In this document: piece after piece, positions 33,310-43,040 of the stretch
Layout: each line of letters starts with the position of its first letter
Numbering within the stretch: the stretch's first letter is position 1
Assembly: GCA_026129255.1 (NCBI GenBank)
Contig: JAHCIJ010000001.1
Span: 798,949 to 862,948, forward strand
Reading direction: 5' to 3'
Source of the DNA: Anaerolineales bacterium
GTDB lineage: Bacteria; Chloroflexota; Anaerolineae; Anaerolineales; UBA11579
DNA length: 64,000 nt
Program-made: the position numbers and the translations under genes
Notes under the pieces: generated by a model
What the model saw: only the letters and a program-made list of their open reading frames with translations
What the model was told of the DNA's origin: nothing
Databases searched by the model: none

Positions 33310-34491
33310 ATGAATACATCCCACATCCTCATCGTCGGCGGCGGCACCTTCGGTGTCAACACCGCTCTGGAGTTGCGCGCCCGCGGCCATGCAGTGACCC
33401 TGCTGGAGCCTGGCCCGGTGCCGCATCCGGACGCGGCTTCTACCGACATCAGCAAGGTCATCCGCATGGACTATGGCCGCGATGAGTTCTACATGGAGAT
33501 GATGGAGGAGTCGCTGGCGCTGTGGCGCAACTGGAACAGCGAGCTTGGCGAAACCATGTTCCACGAGACCGGCGTGCTGTACTTCACGCTGGATGGCATG
33601 GGACCAGGCGACTTTGAGTACGAAAGCTACCAGCTGCTGCTCAAACGCGGCCACGCCATCGAACGTCTGACCTCAGACGAGATCGGCAAGCGCTACCCTG
33701 CCTGGAACGCCAGCCTGTACCCGGACGGCTACCTCAACCCGCAGGGCGGTTGGTCGCCTAGCGGCCGCGTGGTGACGCTGCTGGCTGCCCGCGCCCGTGC
33801 CGCCGGTGTGCAGATCATTGAGGGAGCGCGCTTCACTGAGCTTATCCAGGATGGCAGCATTGTCAAAGGCGTACGAACAGCCGACGGCAGCGAGCACTTC
33901 GCCGATACGGTGGTGGTGTGCGCGGGCACCTGGACCAGTACGCTGCTGCCTTGGCTGCAAGATGTGATCTGGTCCACAGCCCAGCCAGTGATGCATTTCC
34001 GCGTACCCGCTGCCGAGCTGGCCAGTTACCAGCCGCCGCTGTTCCCCGTGTGGACGGCAGACGTTGGCAAGACCGGCTGGTACGGCTTCCCTGCCCAGGC
34101 GGATGGCACGCTCAAGCTAGCCAACCATGGCCCCGGTTGGCCGATGGACCCTACCTTGCCGCGCATTATGCCGGAGGGGACTGAAGCCATGTTCCGCAAA
34201 TTCCTGGGCGAGTCGCTGCCCGGGCTGGCTAACGCCGAGCGTATCTTTGAGCGCTTGTGCTTCTATAGCGATACGTTCGACGGGGACTTCTGGATCGACC
34301 GTGATCCTGAACGCCCCGGCCTGGTGGTGAGCGCCGGCGGCAGTGGCCACGCCTTCAAGTTCACGCCGCTGATCGGCGGCGTGACGGCGGACGTAGTGGA
34401 GGGCAAGCCCAACAAGTACGCGCACCGCTTTCAGTGGCGCGAGCGCGGCGAGGTGACCGCGGAGGAAGCAAGGTTTGTGGAGAGGAAGTAA
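33310..34491 (+). CDS. FAD-dependent amine oxidoreductase (sarcosine oxidase-like)
   Basis: 393-residue DAO-fold flavoprotein. ILIVGGGTFGVNTALELRARGHAVTLLEPG is the N-terminal FAD fold, DISKVIRMDYGRDEFYMEMMEES and VVCAGTWTSTLLPWL follow, and the end VSAGGSGHAFKFTPLIGG closes the FAD site, as in monomeric sarcosine/N-methyl amino-acid oxidases. The covalent-FAD cysteine region is not obvious. TAAAAT lies 9 nt before the ATG. A damaged second copy of its C-terminus follows at 34594-34674. Confidence 0.85.
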   Translation: MNTSHILIVGGGTFGVNTALELRARGHAVTLLEPGPVPHPDAASTDISKVIRMDYGRDEFYMEMMEESLALWRNWNSELGETMFHETGVLYFTLDGMGPGDFEYESYQLLLKRGHAIERLTSDEIGKRYPAWNASLYPDGYLNPQGGWSPSGRVVTLLAARARAAGVQIIEGARFTELIQDGSIVKGVRTADGSEHFADTVVVCAGTWTSTLLPWLQDVIWSTAQPVMHFRVPAAELASYQPPLFPVWTADVGKTGWYGFPAQADGTLKLANHGPGWPMDPTLPRIMPEGTEAMFRKFLGESLPGLANAERIFERLCFYSDTFDGDFWIDRDPERPGLVVSAGGSGHAFKFTPLIGGVTADVVEGKPNKYAHRFQWRERGEVTAEEARFVERK

Positions 34492-34492
34492 T

Positions 34493-34600
34493 CCACAGAT
34501 AAACACAGATGTTTTGAAGACAGATGAAAGCAGATTGTTATCAGTTATTAGTTCTTAGTTCTAGTTATTAGCTATAAAACTATTGGTTATCACCGCGCGT
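34493..34600. repeat. CCACAGAT element and TTAGTTCT 7-nt island
   Basis: ATCCACAGATAAACACAGATG (34495 on) is the left end of the CCACAGAT family; its right end ATCTGTGG is at 34613-34620. Between lie AT-rich units of the AGTTATT/AGTTCTT kind. Confidence 0.65.
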
Positions 34601-34674
34601 ATCGCCTTTCGCATCTGTGGCGTGAACGCGGCGAAATAGCCGCGGAGGAAGCAAGGTTTGTGGAGAGAAAATAA
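34594..34674 (+). pseudogene. Remnant of the C-terminus of an amine-oxidase paralogue
   Basis: The frame ending in TAA at 34672-34674 reads WRERGEIAAEEARFVERK, almost the same as the end of the 33310-34491 protein (WRERGEVTAEEARFVERK), with several silent or mild changes. Nothing upstream of it resembles the rest of the enzyme. It is a leftover of a tandem gene copy or of a local duplication around the CCACAGAT element. Confidence 0.7.
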
Positions 34675-34679
34675 CAGCT

Positions 34680-34710
34680 ACCTTGCGAAGGTTTTGAACC
34701 TTCGCAAGGT
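34680..34710. repeat. Perfect 14-bp inverted repeat
   Basis: ACCTTGCGAAGGTT (34680-34693) with AACCTTCGCAAGGT (34697-34710). It sits just before the terminator. Confidence 0.75.
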
Positions 34711-34722
34711 TGGACCCTCAAC

Positions 34723-34755
34723 AAAAAAGGCCGCAGCTTTCGCTGCGGCCTTTTA
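34723..34755. terminator. Bidirectional terminator
   Basis: AAAAGGCCGCAGC (34725-34737) pairs with GCTGCGGCCTTTT (34742-34754); T-runs flank it on both strands. It terminates the SPFH operon from the right. Confidence 0.88.
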
Positions 34756-34778
34756 CTTACCAATTGCGAATTGCCAAA

Positions 34779-35810
34779 CTATCCGCCGAGGAACTTCTCC
34801 ATGGCGGCCTTGCTAATGCGGTAGCTCTCGCCCACCTTGCGAGCGGCCAGCTCCTTGGCTTCGATGGCGGACACGATGTCGGCTTCGGCCACCTTGAGGA
34901 TGTTGGCGGCTTCCGCTGGCGTCATCACGTCCGGCATGGCGGCCGCGGCGGCCGCCGCTGTAGTGCCAGCGCCCTTCAGCGCCTCACTCATCACTTGACC
35001 AATACCCACACCGGCGCCGATGCCAGCCGTCAGGCCTGCACCGCCGCTGGGGTTGTTGGCCGCCTCGCGCATGGCGTCAGCTGCCTGCAGCTGCGTGTAA
35101 GTGGCGGAGTCCAGCAGACCCATGCTGCGTAGCGCCTCAGCCGTGGTGGCAGAGGGGGTCATGTTGGCAATGACGAAAGCCTTGAGCGCCAAACCGCGCG
35201 CTTCAAAGTCGTCCTGTGCTTTGGCGCGCACTGCGGCGCCGATCTCTTCCTGGTTGCCGATAATGTCCTGGACAGTGGTGTACTTGCCCTTCATCTCACC
35301 CAACAGGTCAGAGAAGCTGCGCAGCAAACGCGAGCGCAGATCATTCTCAATATCCACAGTGTCGTAGGTGCCCTGCGTACCGACCACCTGGGTCACGAAC
35401 TGCTGCGGGTCTTCTACGGAATAGGCATAGGTGCCAAAACCCTGCAGCAGCAGCCAGCCCAGGCCAACGCCGGGGGTCTGCATCACGATAGGCTGCGGAG
35501 TGCCCCACTTGCGATCAAGGAACTCGCGGCGGGAGACGAAGTAGACCTCAGCCGTAAAGGGGCTGCGATCGCTGAAAGCCTTGCCGATCAGGTCGACCAG
35601 CAGCGGCACATTGGCCGTGGCGATCGTGTGGCGGCCGGGCTTGAAGACGTCCAGCGCCTTACCGTCACGGAAGAAGACGGCGCTCTGCGATTCGCGCACG
35701 ATCACCTGTGAACCGATACGGAAGTCGCCCGCACCGCTCTCAGGGAAACGATGCACGATCTCTTCCTTCATCTCATTGGGGTATTCAATTACGTCAAAAA
35801 TGCGAGCCAT
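34779..35810 (-). CDS. SPFH-domain protein (YdjI-like) with C-terminal helix-turn-helix
   Basis: 343 residues. The SPFH/virion-core part runs from MARIFDVIEYPNEMKEEIVHRFPESG to about residue 240, including SQVIVRESQSAVFFRDGKALDVFKPGRHTI. A Gly-rich linker follows (NPSGGAGLTAGIGAGVGIGQVMSEALKG). The last 50 residues (DVMTPAEAANILKVAEADIVSAIEAKELAARKVGESYRISKAAMEKFL) have the pattern of an excisionase/HTH_17 domain. B. subtilis YdjI, a relative, works in membrane stress with PspA-like partners; relatives often end in a zinc-ribbon instead. Its partner coiled-coil gene lies 26 nt upstream. GGAG precedes the ATG. Confidence 0.82.
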   Translation of the reverse strand: MARIFDVIEYPNEMKEEIVHRFPESGAGDFRIGSQVIVRESQSAVFFRDGKALDVFKPGRHTIATANVPLLVDLIGKAFSDRSPFTAEVYFVSRREFLDRKWGTPQPIVMQTPGVGLGWLLLQGFGTYAYSVEDPQQFVTQVVGTQGTYDTVDIENDLRSRLLRSFSDLLGEMKGKYTTVQDIIGNQEEIGAAVRAKAQDDFEARGLALKAFVIANMTPSATTAEALRSMGLLDSATYTQLQAADAMREAANNPSGGAGLTAGIGAGVGIGQVMSEALKGAGTTAAAAAAAMPDVMTPAEAANILKVAEADIVSAIEAKELAARKVGESYRISKAAMEKFLGG

Positions 35811-35836
35811 GGTCTATTCTCCTCTTTGAGGTCGCT

Positions 35837-36358
35837 TTATTCATCCTGGGCGGTGATCGCTTCGCTGCGTTGGTCAAACGCGGCCACCAGGTCACGGCTC
35901 TGCGTGACCACATGGCGCACAGCGGCATCCATGCCGTCCGTGCCTAGCGAGGCGGCCACGTTTTGCACGCCGCGCTCAATATCATCAGCGTGGGCCAACA
36001 GCCCCAGGTCATACTCGTAGAGGCGGGCCAACTCATCTTCGTTGATCTTGATAGCCTCAAAGAAGCTGCTGTTGCCATAAGCGGCAGTACGCACCTTGTC
36101 GATGAAGGTTTGCAGCTTCGTGGCAGCCCCTTCCAGATCGTCGAGGTAGCTCAGTTCCTGGGCCGCGGCCAGGTCTTTCTGAACGTAGCTCAGCTGCTTG
36201 CGGATGGCCTCAAACTTGTCGGCCAGGGTCTCGCGCAGGATCTTATCCGCCGCACGGCGGTTCTCGCGCTCAATATAGCCTGAAAAGCCGGGTAGCTTGC
36301 TAGCCAGCATACGAAAGGGGTCTTGATCTGACGTCACTTGGTCGAACAAATCGCTCAT
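35837..36358 (-). CDS. Helical coiled-coil protein paired with SPFH gene
   Basis: 173 residues, no signal peptide or membrane helix. Mostly helical and charged: PGFSGYIERENRRAADKILRETLADKFEAIRKQLSYVQKDLAAAQELSYLDDLEGAATKLQTFIDKVRTAAYG. The length and helical layout recall small partners of SPFH/PspA-type membrane-stress loci but I cannot name a family. ATG 36358 has GAGG six nt upstream; an in-frame codon four residues earlier is less likely. First gene of a two-gene operon. Confidence 0.65.
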   Translation of the reverse strand: MSDLFDQVTSDQDPFRMLASKLPGFSGYIERENRRAADKILRETLADKFEAIRKQLSYVQKDLAAAQELSYLDDLEGAATKLQTFIDKVRTAAYGNSSFFEAIKINEDELARLYEYDLGLLAHADDIERGVQNVAASLGTDGMDAAVRHVVTQSRDLVAAFDQRSEAITAQDE

Positions 36359-36469
36359 GTTTAACCTCACTCTGCACGGTTAACGTACATCTGCCCGATT
36401 ATACGACACTTAGCATATGCATTTTATAAACAATTTCTGTCGCCTAATGGCGGCTCCTTCGCTGCCCGT

Positions 36470-36520
36470 CTTTGCGAGGGCTGCGCTACTACGCCGCACC
36501 GTGGCCACGCAATGACGAGA
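36470..36520. repeat. Degenerate TTGCGAG element
   Basis: GTCTTTGCGAG at 36469 and CACGCAATGACGAG at about 36507 mark the ends. Upstream of the aldolase gene. Confidence 0.55.
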
Positions 36521-36550
36521 GTACCGGGCCTATAGTAAAATCATCTCACC

Positions 36551-37969
36551 ATGACTGCTGAAGCCCCCTCTACCCTACTTTCCATCCTTGGCACCGCCGC
36601 AGAGTACCGTGACGGCGCCGTTCACATCACAGACGAAGCTGCTATTCGCAGCCGCATCGGCGAGCTGGTGCACCTGGCTGGCCTGGGCAGCGAGACCGAG
36701 CAGGCCTGGGCACGCTACCTGGTGCGCCTGATCGCCCTTGAGCTCGGCGCCATCCCGGCCAGCATTCACGACCTGTACCTGGCGCGTGGCCGCGGCGAGG
36801 TACCCCCCAGCTTCACCGTGCCCGCCATGAACCTACGCGTGCTGGCCTTTGATGCGGCTCGCGCCGTGTTCCGCGTCGCCAAGCGCATAGACGCCAGCGC
36901 CTTTATCTTCGAGATCGCCCGCTCCGAGATCGGCTACACCGCCCAGCGCCCCGCTGAGTACGCCGCCAACATCCTCGGCGCCGCCGTGGCCGAGGGCTAC
37001 CGTGGGCCGGTCTTCATCCAGGGCGACCATTTCCAGATCTCGCTCTCGCGCTACAAGCAAGACCCGGACAAAGAGATCAGCGCCGTAGAAGAGCTGACCG
37101 CCGAAGCTCTGCAAGCCGGTTTCTACAATATTGACGTGGATACCTCCACCCTGGTGGATATCCATCTTGATGGCGAGCGCGCCCAGCAGTACATGAACGC
37201 CGAGCTCTCGGCGCACTTCACGCAGTTCATCCGTCAGCACGAGCCCGCCGGGGTGACCGTCTCGGTCGGCGGTGAGATCGGCGAAGTGGGCAGCCAGAAT
37301 TCCACCGAGGAGGAGCTGCGCGCCTATGTGGATGGCTACAACGAGGCCCTGGCTGCCAAAGACGGCAACCTTGTGGGACTGAGCAAGATCAGCATCCAAA
37401 CCGGCACGTCCCACGGTGGCGTGGTACTGCCGGATGGCACGGTGGCGCAGGTCAAGGTAGACTTCGATACCCTGCTGCAGCTCAGCCGCGTGGCACGCAG
37501 CTACGGCTACGGCGGCGCGGTACAGCACGGCGCCAGCACCCTGCCGCAAGATGCCTTCGGCAAGTTTGTGGAGGCCGAAGCCTGCGAGGTGCACCTGGCT
37601 ACGAATTTCCAGAACATGCTGTACGACCGCCTGCCCAAGCCGGTACTCAGCGCGGTGTACGCTTACGTCAACGAGCATTTTGCAGTAGACCGCAAAGCGA
37701 ACCACACGGACGAGCAGTTCCTCTACGAGAATCGCAAGCGCGCCATTGGCCCCTTCAAGCAAGCTTTCTGGGACCTGGGTCCGCAGGACAAGGCGCAGAT
37801 CACCGATGCGTGGGAAGCCCAGTTCAGCTTGCTGTTCGAGCTGCTGGCGCTGGCTGGCACGCGCCGCTTTGTAGAGCAGACTGTGCAGCCCGCCAAAGTG
37901 GCACCTGACCGCAGCTTCTACTTCGGCAAAGAAGCCGAGCAAGAAGAGGTCAAGGATCTCTCTGACTAA
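36551..37969 (+). CDS. Class II fructose-bisphosphate aldolase family protein
   Basis: 472 residues, longer than ordinary FbaA (about 300-360) because of an N-terminal helical extension of about 80 residues and long loops. The zinc-dependent barrel is recognised by FIQGDHFQ (first His ligand), VGGEIGEVG (Glu), TSHGGV (His) and VQHGAST. The family includes fructose- and tagatose-bisphosphate aldolases; the exact sugar is not decided by the sequence. TAAAAT lies 9 nt before the ATG. No other glycolysis gene is adjacent. Confidence 0.82.
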   Translation: MTAEAPSTLLSILGTAAEYRDGAVHITDEAAIRSRIGELVHLAGLGSETEQAWARYLVRLIALELGAIPASIHDLYLARGRGEVPPSFTVPAMNLRVLAFDAARAVFRVAKRIDASAFIFEIARSEIGYTAQRPAEYAANILGAAVAEGYRGPVFIQGDHFQISLSRYKQDPDKEISAVEELTAEALQAGFYNIDVDTSTLVDIHLDGERAQQYMNAELSAHFTQFIRQHEPAGVTVSVGGEIGEVGSQNSTEEELRAYVDGYNEALAAKDGNLVGLSKISIQTGTSHGGVVLPDGTVAQVKVDFDTLLQLSRVARSYGYGGAVQHGASTLPQDAFGKFVEAEACEVHLATNFQNMLYDRLPKPVLSAVYAYVNEHFAVDRKANHTDEQFLYENRKRAIGPFKQAFWDLGPQDKAQITDAWEAQFSLLFELLALAGTRRFVEQTVQPAKVAPDRSFYFGKEAEQEEVKDLSD

Positions 37970-37977
37970 GAATTTTT

Positions 37978-38086
37978 TACACAGATGAACGCAGATGCTA
38001 GAAATCGATAAACACGGATAGGCAATTACAAATTAGTATTACTTATCCTATTCATCGTTTTTGCTATCTGCGTTCATCTGTGGACT
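37978..38086. repeat. CCACAGAT palindromic element
   Basis: CACAGATGAACGCAGAT at the left and ATCTGCGTTCATCTGTGG at the right are inverse copies; a second inner pair ATAAACACGGATAGG / CCTATTCATCG lies inside. Its right end reaches to the start of the Nudix gene. Confidence 0.8.
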
Positions 38087-38088
38087 CT

Positions 38089-38601
38089 ATGACCAATAAC
38101 CCCCAATCCTTCAACAAAACCCGCTACCAGTTCATCCCGCGTGTACTCGTGTTCCTCACGCGTGGGGATGAAGTGCTGCTGATGAAGCGCGCCGATGATC
38201 GCCCCGTGTTCCCTGGCCTGTACAACGGCCTGGGCGGCCACGTGGAGCGCAGCGAAAGCGTGCTAGCCGCCGCCTACCGTGAGATCGAAGAAGAGGCCGG
38301 CTTGCGCCCATCACGCTTGTGGCTATGCGCAAACGTGGCGATCGATACCGGCGACCCTGCTGTCGGCATCCACATGAGCGTGTTCTGCGGCCCGGCCCCA
38401 CAGGATAGCGAATTGCGCCAGTCTGATGAAGGCACGCTGCAATGGGTCAAGGTGAGCGAGCTGAGTGATCTAAAAATGGTGGAGGATATCCCCACTCTGC
38501 TGCCCAAGGTGCTGGCCGTGCCGCCCGATGGTAAGCCGTTATGGGCGCTATACACCTATGACGATGCTGGCAAGTTGCACATGCAGTTTGAGGATAATTA
38601 A
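38089..38601 (+). CDS. Nudix hydrolase
   Basis: 170-residue cytoplasmic pyrophosphohydrolase. The Nudix box is complete: GGHVERSE, then AAAYREIEEEAGL. It begins with a beta strand LVFLTRGDEVLLMKRADDRPVFPGLYNGLGG, like 8-oxo-dGTP or NDP-sugar cleaving members. The ATG at 38089 is used; a GTG three codons upstream lies in the repeat. No Shine-Dalgarno is obvious. Substrate unknown. Confidence 0.88.
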   Translation: MTNNPQSFNKTRYQFIPRVLVFLTRGDEVLLMKRADDRPVFPGLYNGLGGHVERSESVLAAAYREIEEEAGLRPSRLWLCANVAIDTGDPAVGIHMSVFCGPAPQDSELRQSDEGTLQWVKVSELSDLKMVEDIPTLLPKVLAVPPDGKPLWALYTYDDAGKLHMQFEDN

Positions 38602-38984
38602 TCACTGCAATCAAAAGCACATCCTTTAATCGCTTAGACGGGCCAGTCTCAGACCGGCTCCTACATGATCCACGGTTGTCATTGCGAGCGCAGCGAAGCA
38701 ATCTTGGTTTTGTGGGGCAGATTGCTTCGGCCGGTCGCATTTGGCATGCGACCTCTCTCGCAAATGACAGGATGTGCGCAGTCGGGGCGGGTATTCTGCG
38801 CGAACTCAGCTGGGATCCCTGGCTGCGCTCGGGATGCACGAGTTGTTCGGATGCTGGAGTGGGCCCGGTCTGAGACCGCCCCCTACAACCATCAATCTAA
38901 TCGCTTCTGATTGATTTTGATTAATTGATTATGCGATTGAAGTAAGCACCAGCCAATTTCCGAGCAGCTAGCTGGTACTAAAAT
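38602..38984. repeat. Repeat-filled spacer
   Basis: No gene. It holds a complete GTCATTGCGAG element (38678-38771, ending CTCGCAAATGACAG), flanked by pieces of a GGTCTGAGACC palindrome (GGGCCAGTCTCAGACCGGC near 38640 and GGCCCGGTCTGAGACCGCC near 38862) and a short TTGATT-rich stretch. Confidence 0.7.
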
Positions 38985-40031
38985 CTACGGCCCCCAGCGC
39001 GGCTGCCAATCACAAATGTCGTTCTCGGTCAGGCGGCGCGGGTCGCTGCCGTCCACGCGCATGATGTAAATTTCGCAGCCCAGGTCCTGGCGCACATTAT
39101 CGCGGTACGACATGAACGTGATCCACTCACCATCCGGCGAGAAGCTGGGCGCCAGATTGTTGCCCCCATCGGTGAGCTGCACCACATTCTCGCCCTGCGT
39201 ATCGAATACATAAATATTGCGATCCCATGAGGAGCCCAGGTAGGTAGCCAGCAGGCCGTGTACCGACCAGTCGTTGCGGCCGCGCACGCCGCTCAGCCGC
39301 GTGACCTGGCGCACGCCTGAGCCATCCGCGTTCATGGCAAACAACTGCGGGAAACCATTGACCTCGGAGGCGAACTGGATCTGGCTGCTGTCAGGCGACC
39401 ACACCGGGTCCCAACCGCCGCCGGGCCGCTGGCCCAGGCGCACCGGGTTGCTGCCGTCGCGGCGCATGACCCAGATGCTGTGGCTGGCCGGGTACTGCGT
39501 ACCGTCCTGCGTAGCGTAGAACACGACCCAGCGTCCGTCCGGCGAGGCCGTGGGCGCAAACGCGCTAATGTCGGTGAACTCGGTGAGTTGGGTGAGCTGG
39601 TCAGTCGCCAGCTCGTACTCGTAGACCTGATAGCGCCCGGTGCGGTCTGAGGCAAACAACACGTACTCACCATCCGGCGTGATGGAAGGGAAGAAGTCAT
39701 CGTAGCTTCCGCCCTGGGTCAACACACGCTGGCCGCTGCCATCGGCATGGATGAGGCAGATCTGGTTGCGGCCCGAGCGCTTGCTGTACTGACACACATA
39801 GACGATCTTGCCATGCGGCCGGTCGCCCGGCGCAAAGGTGGGCGTGGGGATGGCTGGCAGCTCGGTGGGCGTAGGCGGTGTGCTGAACGGGCGCGCCGTA
39901 AGCGTGGCGGCGATCGCCGTCTGCACAGGGTTGCCGCTATCTGGCGCCGGAGCGCAGGCCGCCAGCAGCACGCAGCCGAGTAGCGCGAGCAGCAGGCTGC
40001 GTAGCAAGCTGGCTAGGCGGCGTTGCTCCAC
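38985..40031 (-). CDS. TolB-like beta-propeller lipoprotein
   Basis: About 348 residues. The start (VEQRRLASLLRSLLLALLGCVLLAACAPAP) is a lipoprotein signal with lipobox LAAC. A Thr/Pro stalk follows (FSTPPTPTELPAIPTPTF), then WD40-like PD40 repeats with the signature SxTPDGxxxxFxSxR: SITPDGEYVLFASDR, TASPDGRWVVFYATQD, VWSPDSSQIQFASEV, SFSPDGEWITFMSYR. Such propellers bind partner proteins at the outside. GTG 40031 is chosen because it gives the signal peptide and overlaps the DUF456 gene by 19 nt; a TTG a few codons later is possible. Confidence 0.8.
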   Translation of the reverse strand: MEQRRLASLLRSLLLALLGCVLLAACAPAPDSGNPVQTAIAATLTARPFSTPPTPTELPAIPTPTFAPGDRPHGKIVYVCQYSKRSGRNQICLIHADGSGQRVLTQGGSYDDFFPSITPDGEYVLFASDRTGRYQVYEYELATDQLTQLTEFTDISAFAPTASPDGRWVVFYATQDGTQYPASHSIWVMRRDGSNPVRLGQRPGGGWDPVWSPDSSQIQFASEVNGFPQLFAMNADGSGVRQVTRLSGVRGRNDWSVHGLLATYLGSSWDRNIYVFDTQGENVVQLTDGGNNLAPSFSPDGEWITFMSYRDNVRQDLGCEIYIMRVDGSDPRRLTENDICDWQPRWGP

Positions 40032-40528
40032 ACCCACAGGCCCCACACCACCATCATTACGATGCCAATACCAAAGCGCGCCAGGAACGACCAACCCCAG
40101 CCAGTCACCAGGCCGCGCGTGGTCTTTAAGGCTTTGCTCCAGTCACGGTGACGCCACCATTCGGAGACCGCCAGGCCAACCGGCGCAGCGATCAGGCCGC
40201 CAAACGGCGGAACGAACAGCGTGCCCAGCACGCCCGCCGTGGCGGCCCAGAACAGGCTCCACCACGAGGCGCCGCTGCGCAGGGCTTCCTTACCCATAAG
40301 CACGTTGTCAACTAGTGAGCACGCCACCATCAATAAGGTGATGATGCCGAAGAATACCCAGCCCCAAGTGGTGAACCCGACAGCCAAGCCGTAAAACAAC
40401 GCTCCGATCCAGATGATGACCCCGCCCGGAAAGATGGGGATGATCAAGCCAAACAAGCCCACCAACATCAGGATGAATGGCAGGCCGATCTGGAAGAAGC
40501 GCGTCAGTATTTCAGAGAATTCGGTCAC
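40013..40528 (-). CDS. DUF456 family membrane protein
   Basis: 171 residues with four to five membrane helices and the Gly/Pro-rich turns of DUF456 (LMLVGLFGLIIPIFPGGVIIWIGALFYGL, FWAATAGVLGTLFVPPFGGLIAAPVG). The family has glycine-zipper-like repeats and no known function. It begins at GTG 40528 with AGGAGG four nt upstream. It is followed, with overlap, by the TolB-like lipoprotein, and lies 37 nt after the serS stop on the same strand. Confidence 0.88.
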   Translation of the reverse strand: MTEFSEILTRFFQIGLPFILMLVGLFGLIIPIFPGGVIIWIGALFYGLAVGFTTWGWVFFGIITLLMVACSLVDNVLMGKEALRSGASWWSLFWAATAGVLGTLFVPPFGGLIAAPVGLAVSEWWRHRDWSKALKTTRGLVTGWGWSFLARFGIGIVMMVVWGLWVWSNAA

Positions 40529-40564
40529 TTAACCTCCTGCGGAGACCTGCTCGCCCACGGAGAG

Positions 40565-41840
<1,276 letters not shown>

Positions 41841-41851
41841 GCTCGCTCCTT

Positions 41852-42080
41852 AACAAAAAACGCCCCATCCTTTTGCAGGACGGGGGCGCCGTGGTGCCAC
41901 CTGCATTCGTCCGCGCCGTGCATTCCGGCGCAAACCTTATTGCTCGCGTTATCGGGCGAACCCGTGGCCTCTTTGCGCTGCTACGCAGTGCGGCGGAGTG
42001 GAAAGCTGGCGCTCGCTGCTGCCTTGCATCATCCGGCAGCTTTCTGGGAGCGAGGGGAAGCGTGTAGTTCCGCAGGCTAA
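41852..42080 (-). ncRNA. T-box leader of serS
   Basis: The minus-strand leader has the T-box bulge AGGTGGCACCACG (complement of 41891-41903), a stem-I hairpin with GCTGCC/GGCAGC inside CTCGCT/AGCGAG (about 42007-42050), and a terminator CGCCCC...GGGGCG plus TTTTTT (41855-41888). A TCC triplet at 42000-42002 in the loop 3' of stem I is a plausible Ser specifier. Uncharged tRNA-Ser should favour the antiterminator. Confidence 0.85.
41855..41888 (-). terminator. T-box terminator
   Basis: CGCCCC (41861-41866) with GGGGCG (41883-41888) and ATCC/GGAC inner pairs, followed on the minus strand by TTTTTT (41855-41860). Confidence 0.8.
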
Positions 42081-42086
42081 GGTGCA

Positions 42087-42092
42087 ATTATA
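42087..42092 (-). promoter_or_regulatory. -10 box of the T-box-serS transcript
   Basis: TATAAT on the minus strand, about 7 nt before the presumed leader start. Confidence 0.5.
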
Positions 42093-42099
42093 GCAGAGA

Positions 42100-43030
42100 A
42101 GCAGGGTTGCTGGCGCGCCTGACACAATTCCACACCGTCATTCGGTTGTCATTCCGAACGAGCAGCAAAAGCGGCGCTGGTGCGAGGGAGCCTCAGGCTA
42201 AGAATCCTTTAAGTCACCAGGAGGACTTCACTTGTCCTAAAGGATTCCTCCCTCGTTTTACTCGGTCGGAATGACTTGGGGCTTCGTGAGTGCACTACAG
42301 CCTGTCATTGCGAGAGAGCCGCATGTCAATGCGGCTGGCCGAAGTAACTTACCCACAAAAAACAAGATTTGCTTCGCTTCGCTCGCAATGACAAGCTATG
42401 CTAATCAATGGGGCTGTGCAGGGGCCAGGCCTTGTGCTAATCAATGGGCTATGTAGGGGCCGGTCTTAGACCGGCCCGCTCCAGCGCGCCGACAACCTCG
42501 TGCATCCCGAGCGTAGCGAGGGATCCCTGCTGAGTTCGCACAGAACACCAGCCCCGGCTTCAAACAAGCACGATGAGGGTCCCTCGCGGGAGTCTGAGCA
42601 GCAGCTATCGCTGCCGCTCAGACTCGCTCAGGATGTACGCCGCAGTCAAAATGCATCCTGTCATTGCGAGAGAAAGCCGTGTGTCAGTGCGGCCGACTGA
42701 AGCAATCTGGGTTTATGCATCATCAGCCAACCCAGATTGCCACGCGCACAAGCCGCAAGCGGCTTGTGCGCTCGCAATGACAACGGATACTGAAAGCTTT
42801 GTCAGTACACGATGCCCATCCGACCAAAGTCAATCTGTCATTGCGAGCGAGGTCGCATTTCAATACGGCCGACCGAAGCAATCTGCCCACAAAACCAAGA
42901 TTGCTTCGCTTCGCTCGCAATGACAAGGCTGCGCTAGTCCGTGGGCTATGTAGGGTCGGTCTTAGAGCGACTCTAATCAGTGCCACTTTCAGCGGGCGGG
43001 TCTGAGACCCGCCCCTATGATTGCTGTACG
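42100..43030. repeat. 900-bp gene-free repeat cluster
   Basis: No ORF here looks real. Recognisable parts: GTCATTGCGAG elements at 42301-42394, 42659-42783 and 42838-42927; palindromes with GGTCTTAGACC or GGTCTGAGACC centres near 42460 and 43000; CGAGCGTAGCGAGGGATCC near 42510; and TCCTTTAAGT...ACTTGTCCTAAAGGA near 42210. Copies differ by several per cent, so they are not recent tandem duplicates. Confidence 0.8.
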
Positions 43031-43040
43031 AGGTTGAGGA

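Noticed and set aside
36833..37942. 369-codon open frame antisense to the aldolase
   Set aside because: Shadow frame; the plus frame has all zinc ligands of class II aldolase.
42100..43030. Short open frames in the repeat cluster as genes
   Set aside because: They are formed by repeat units, lack ribosome sites and vary between copies.
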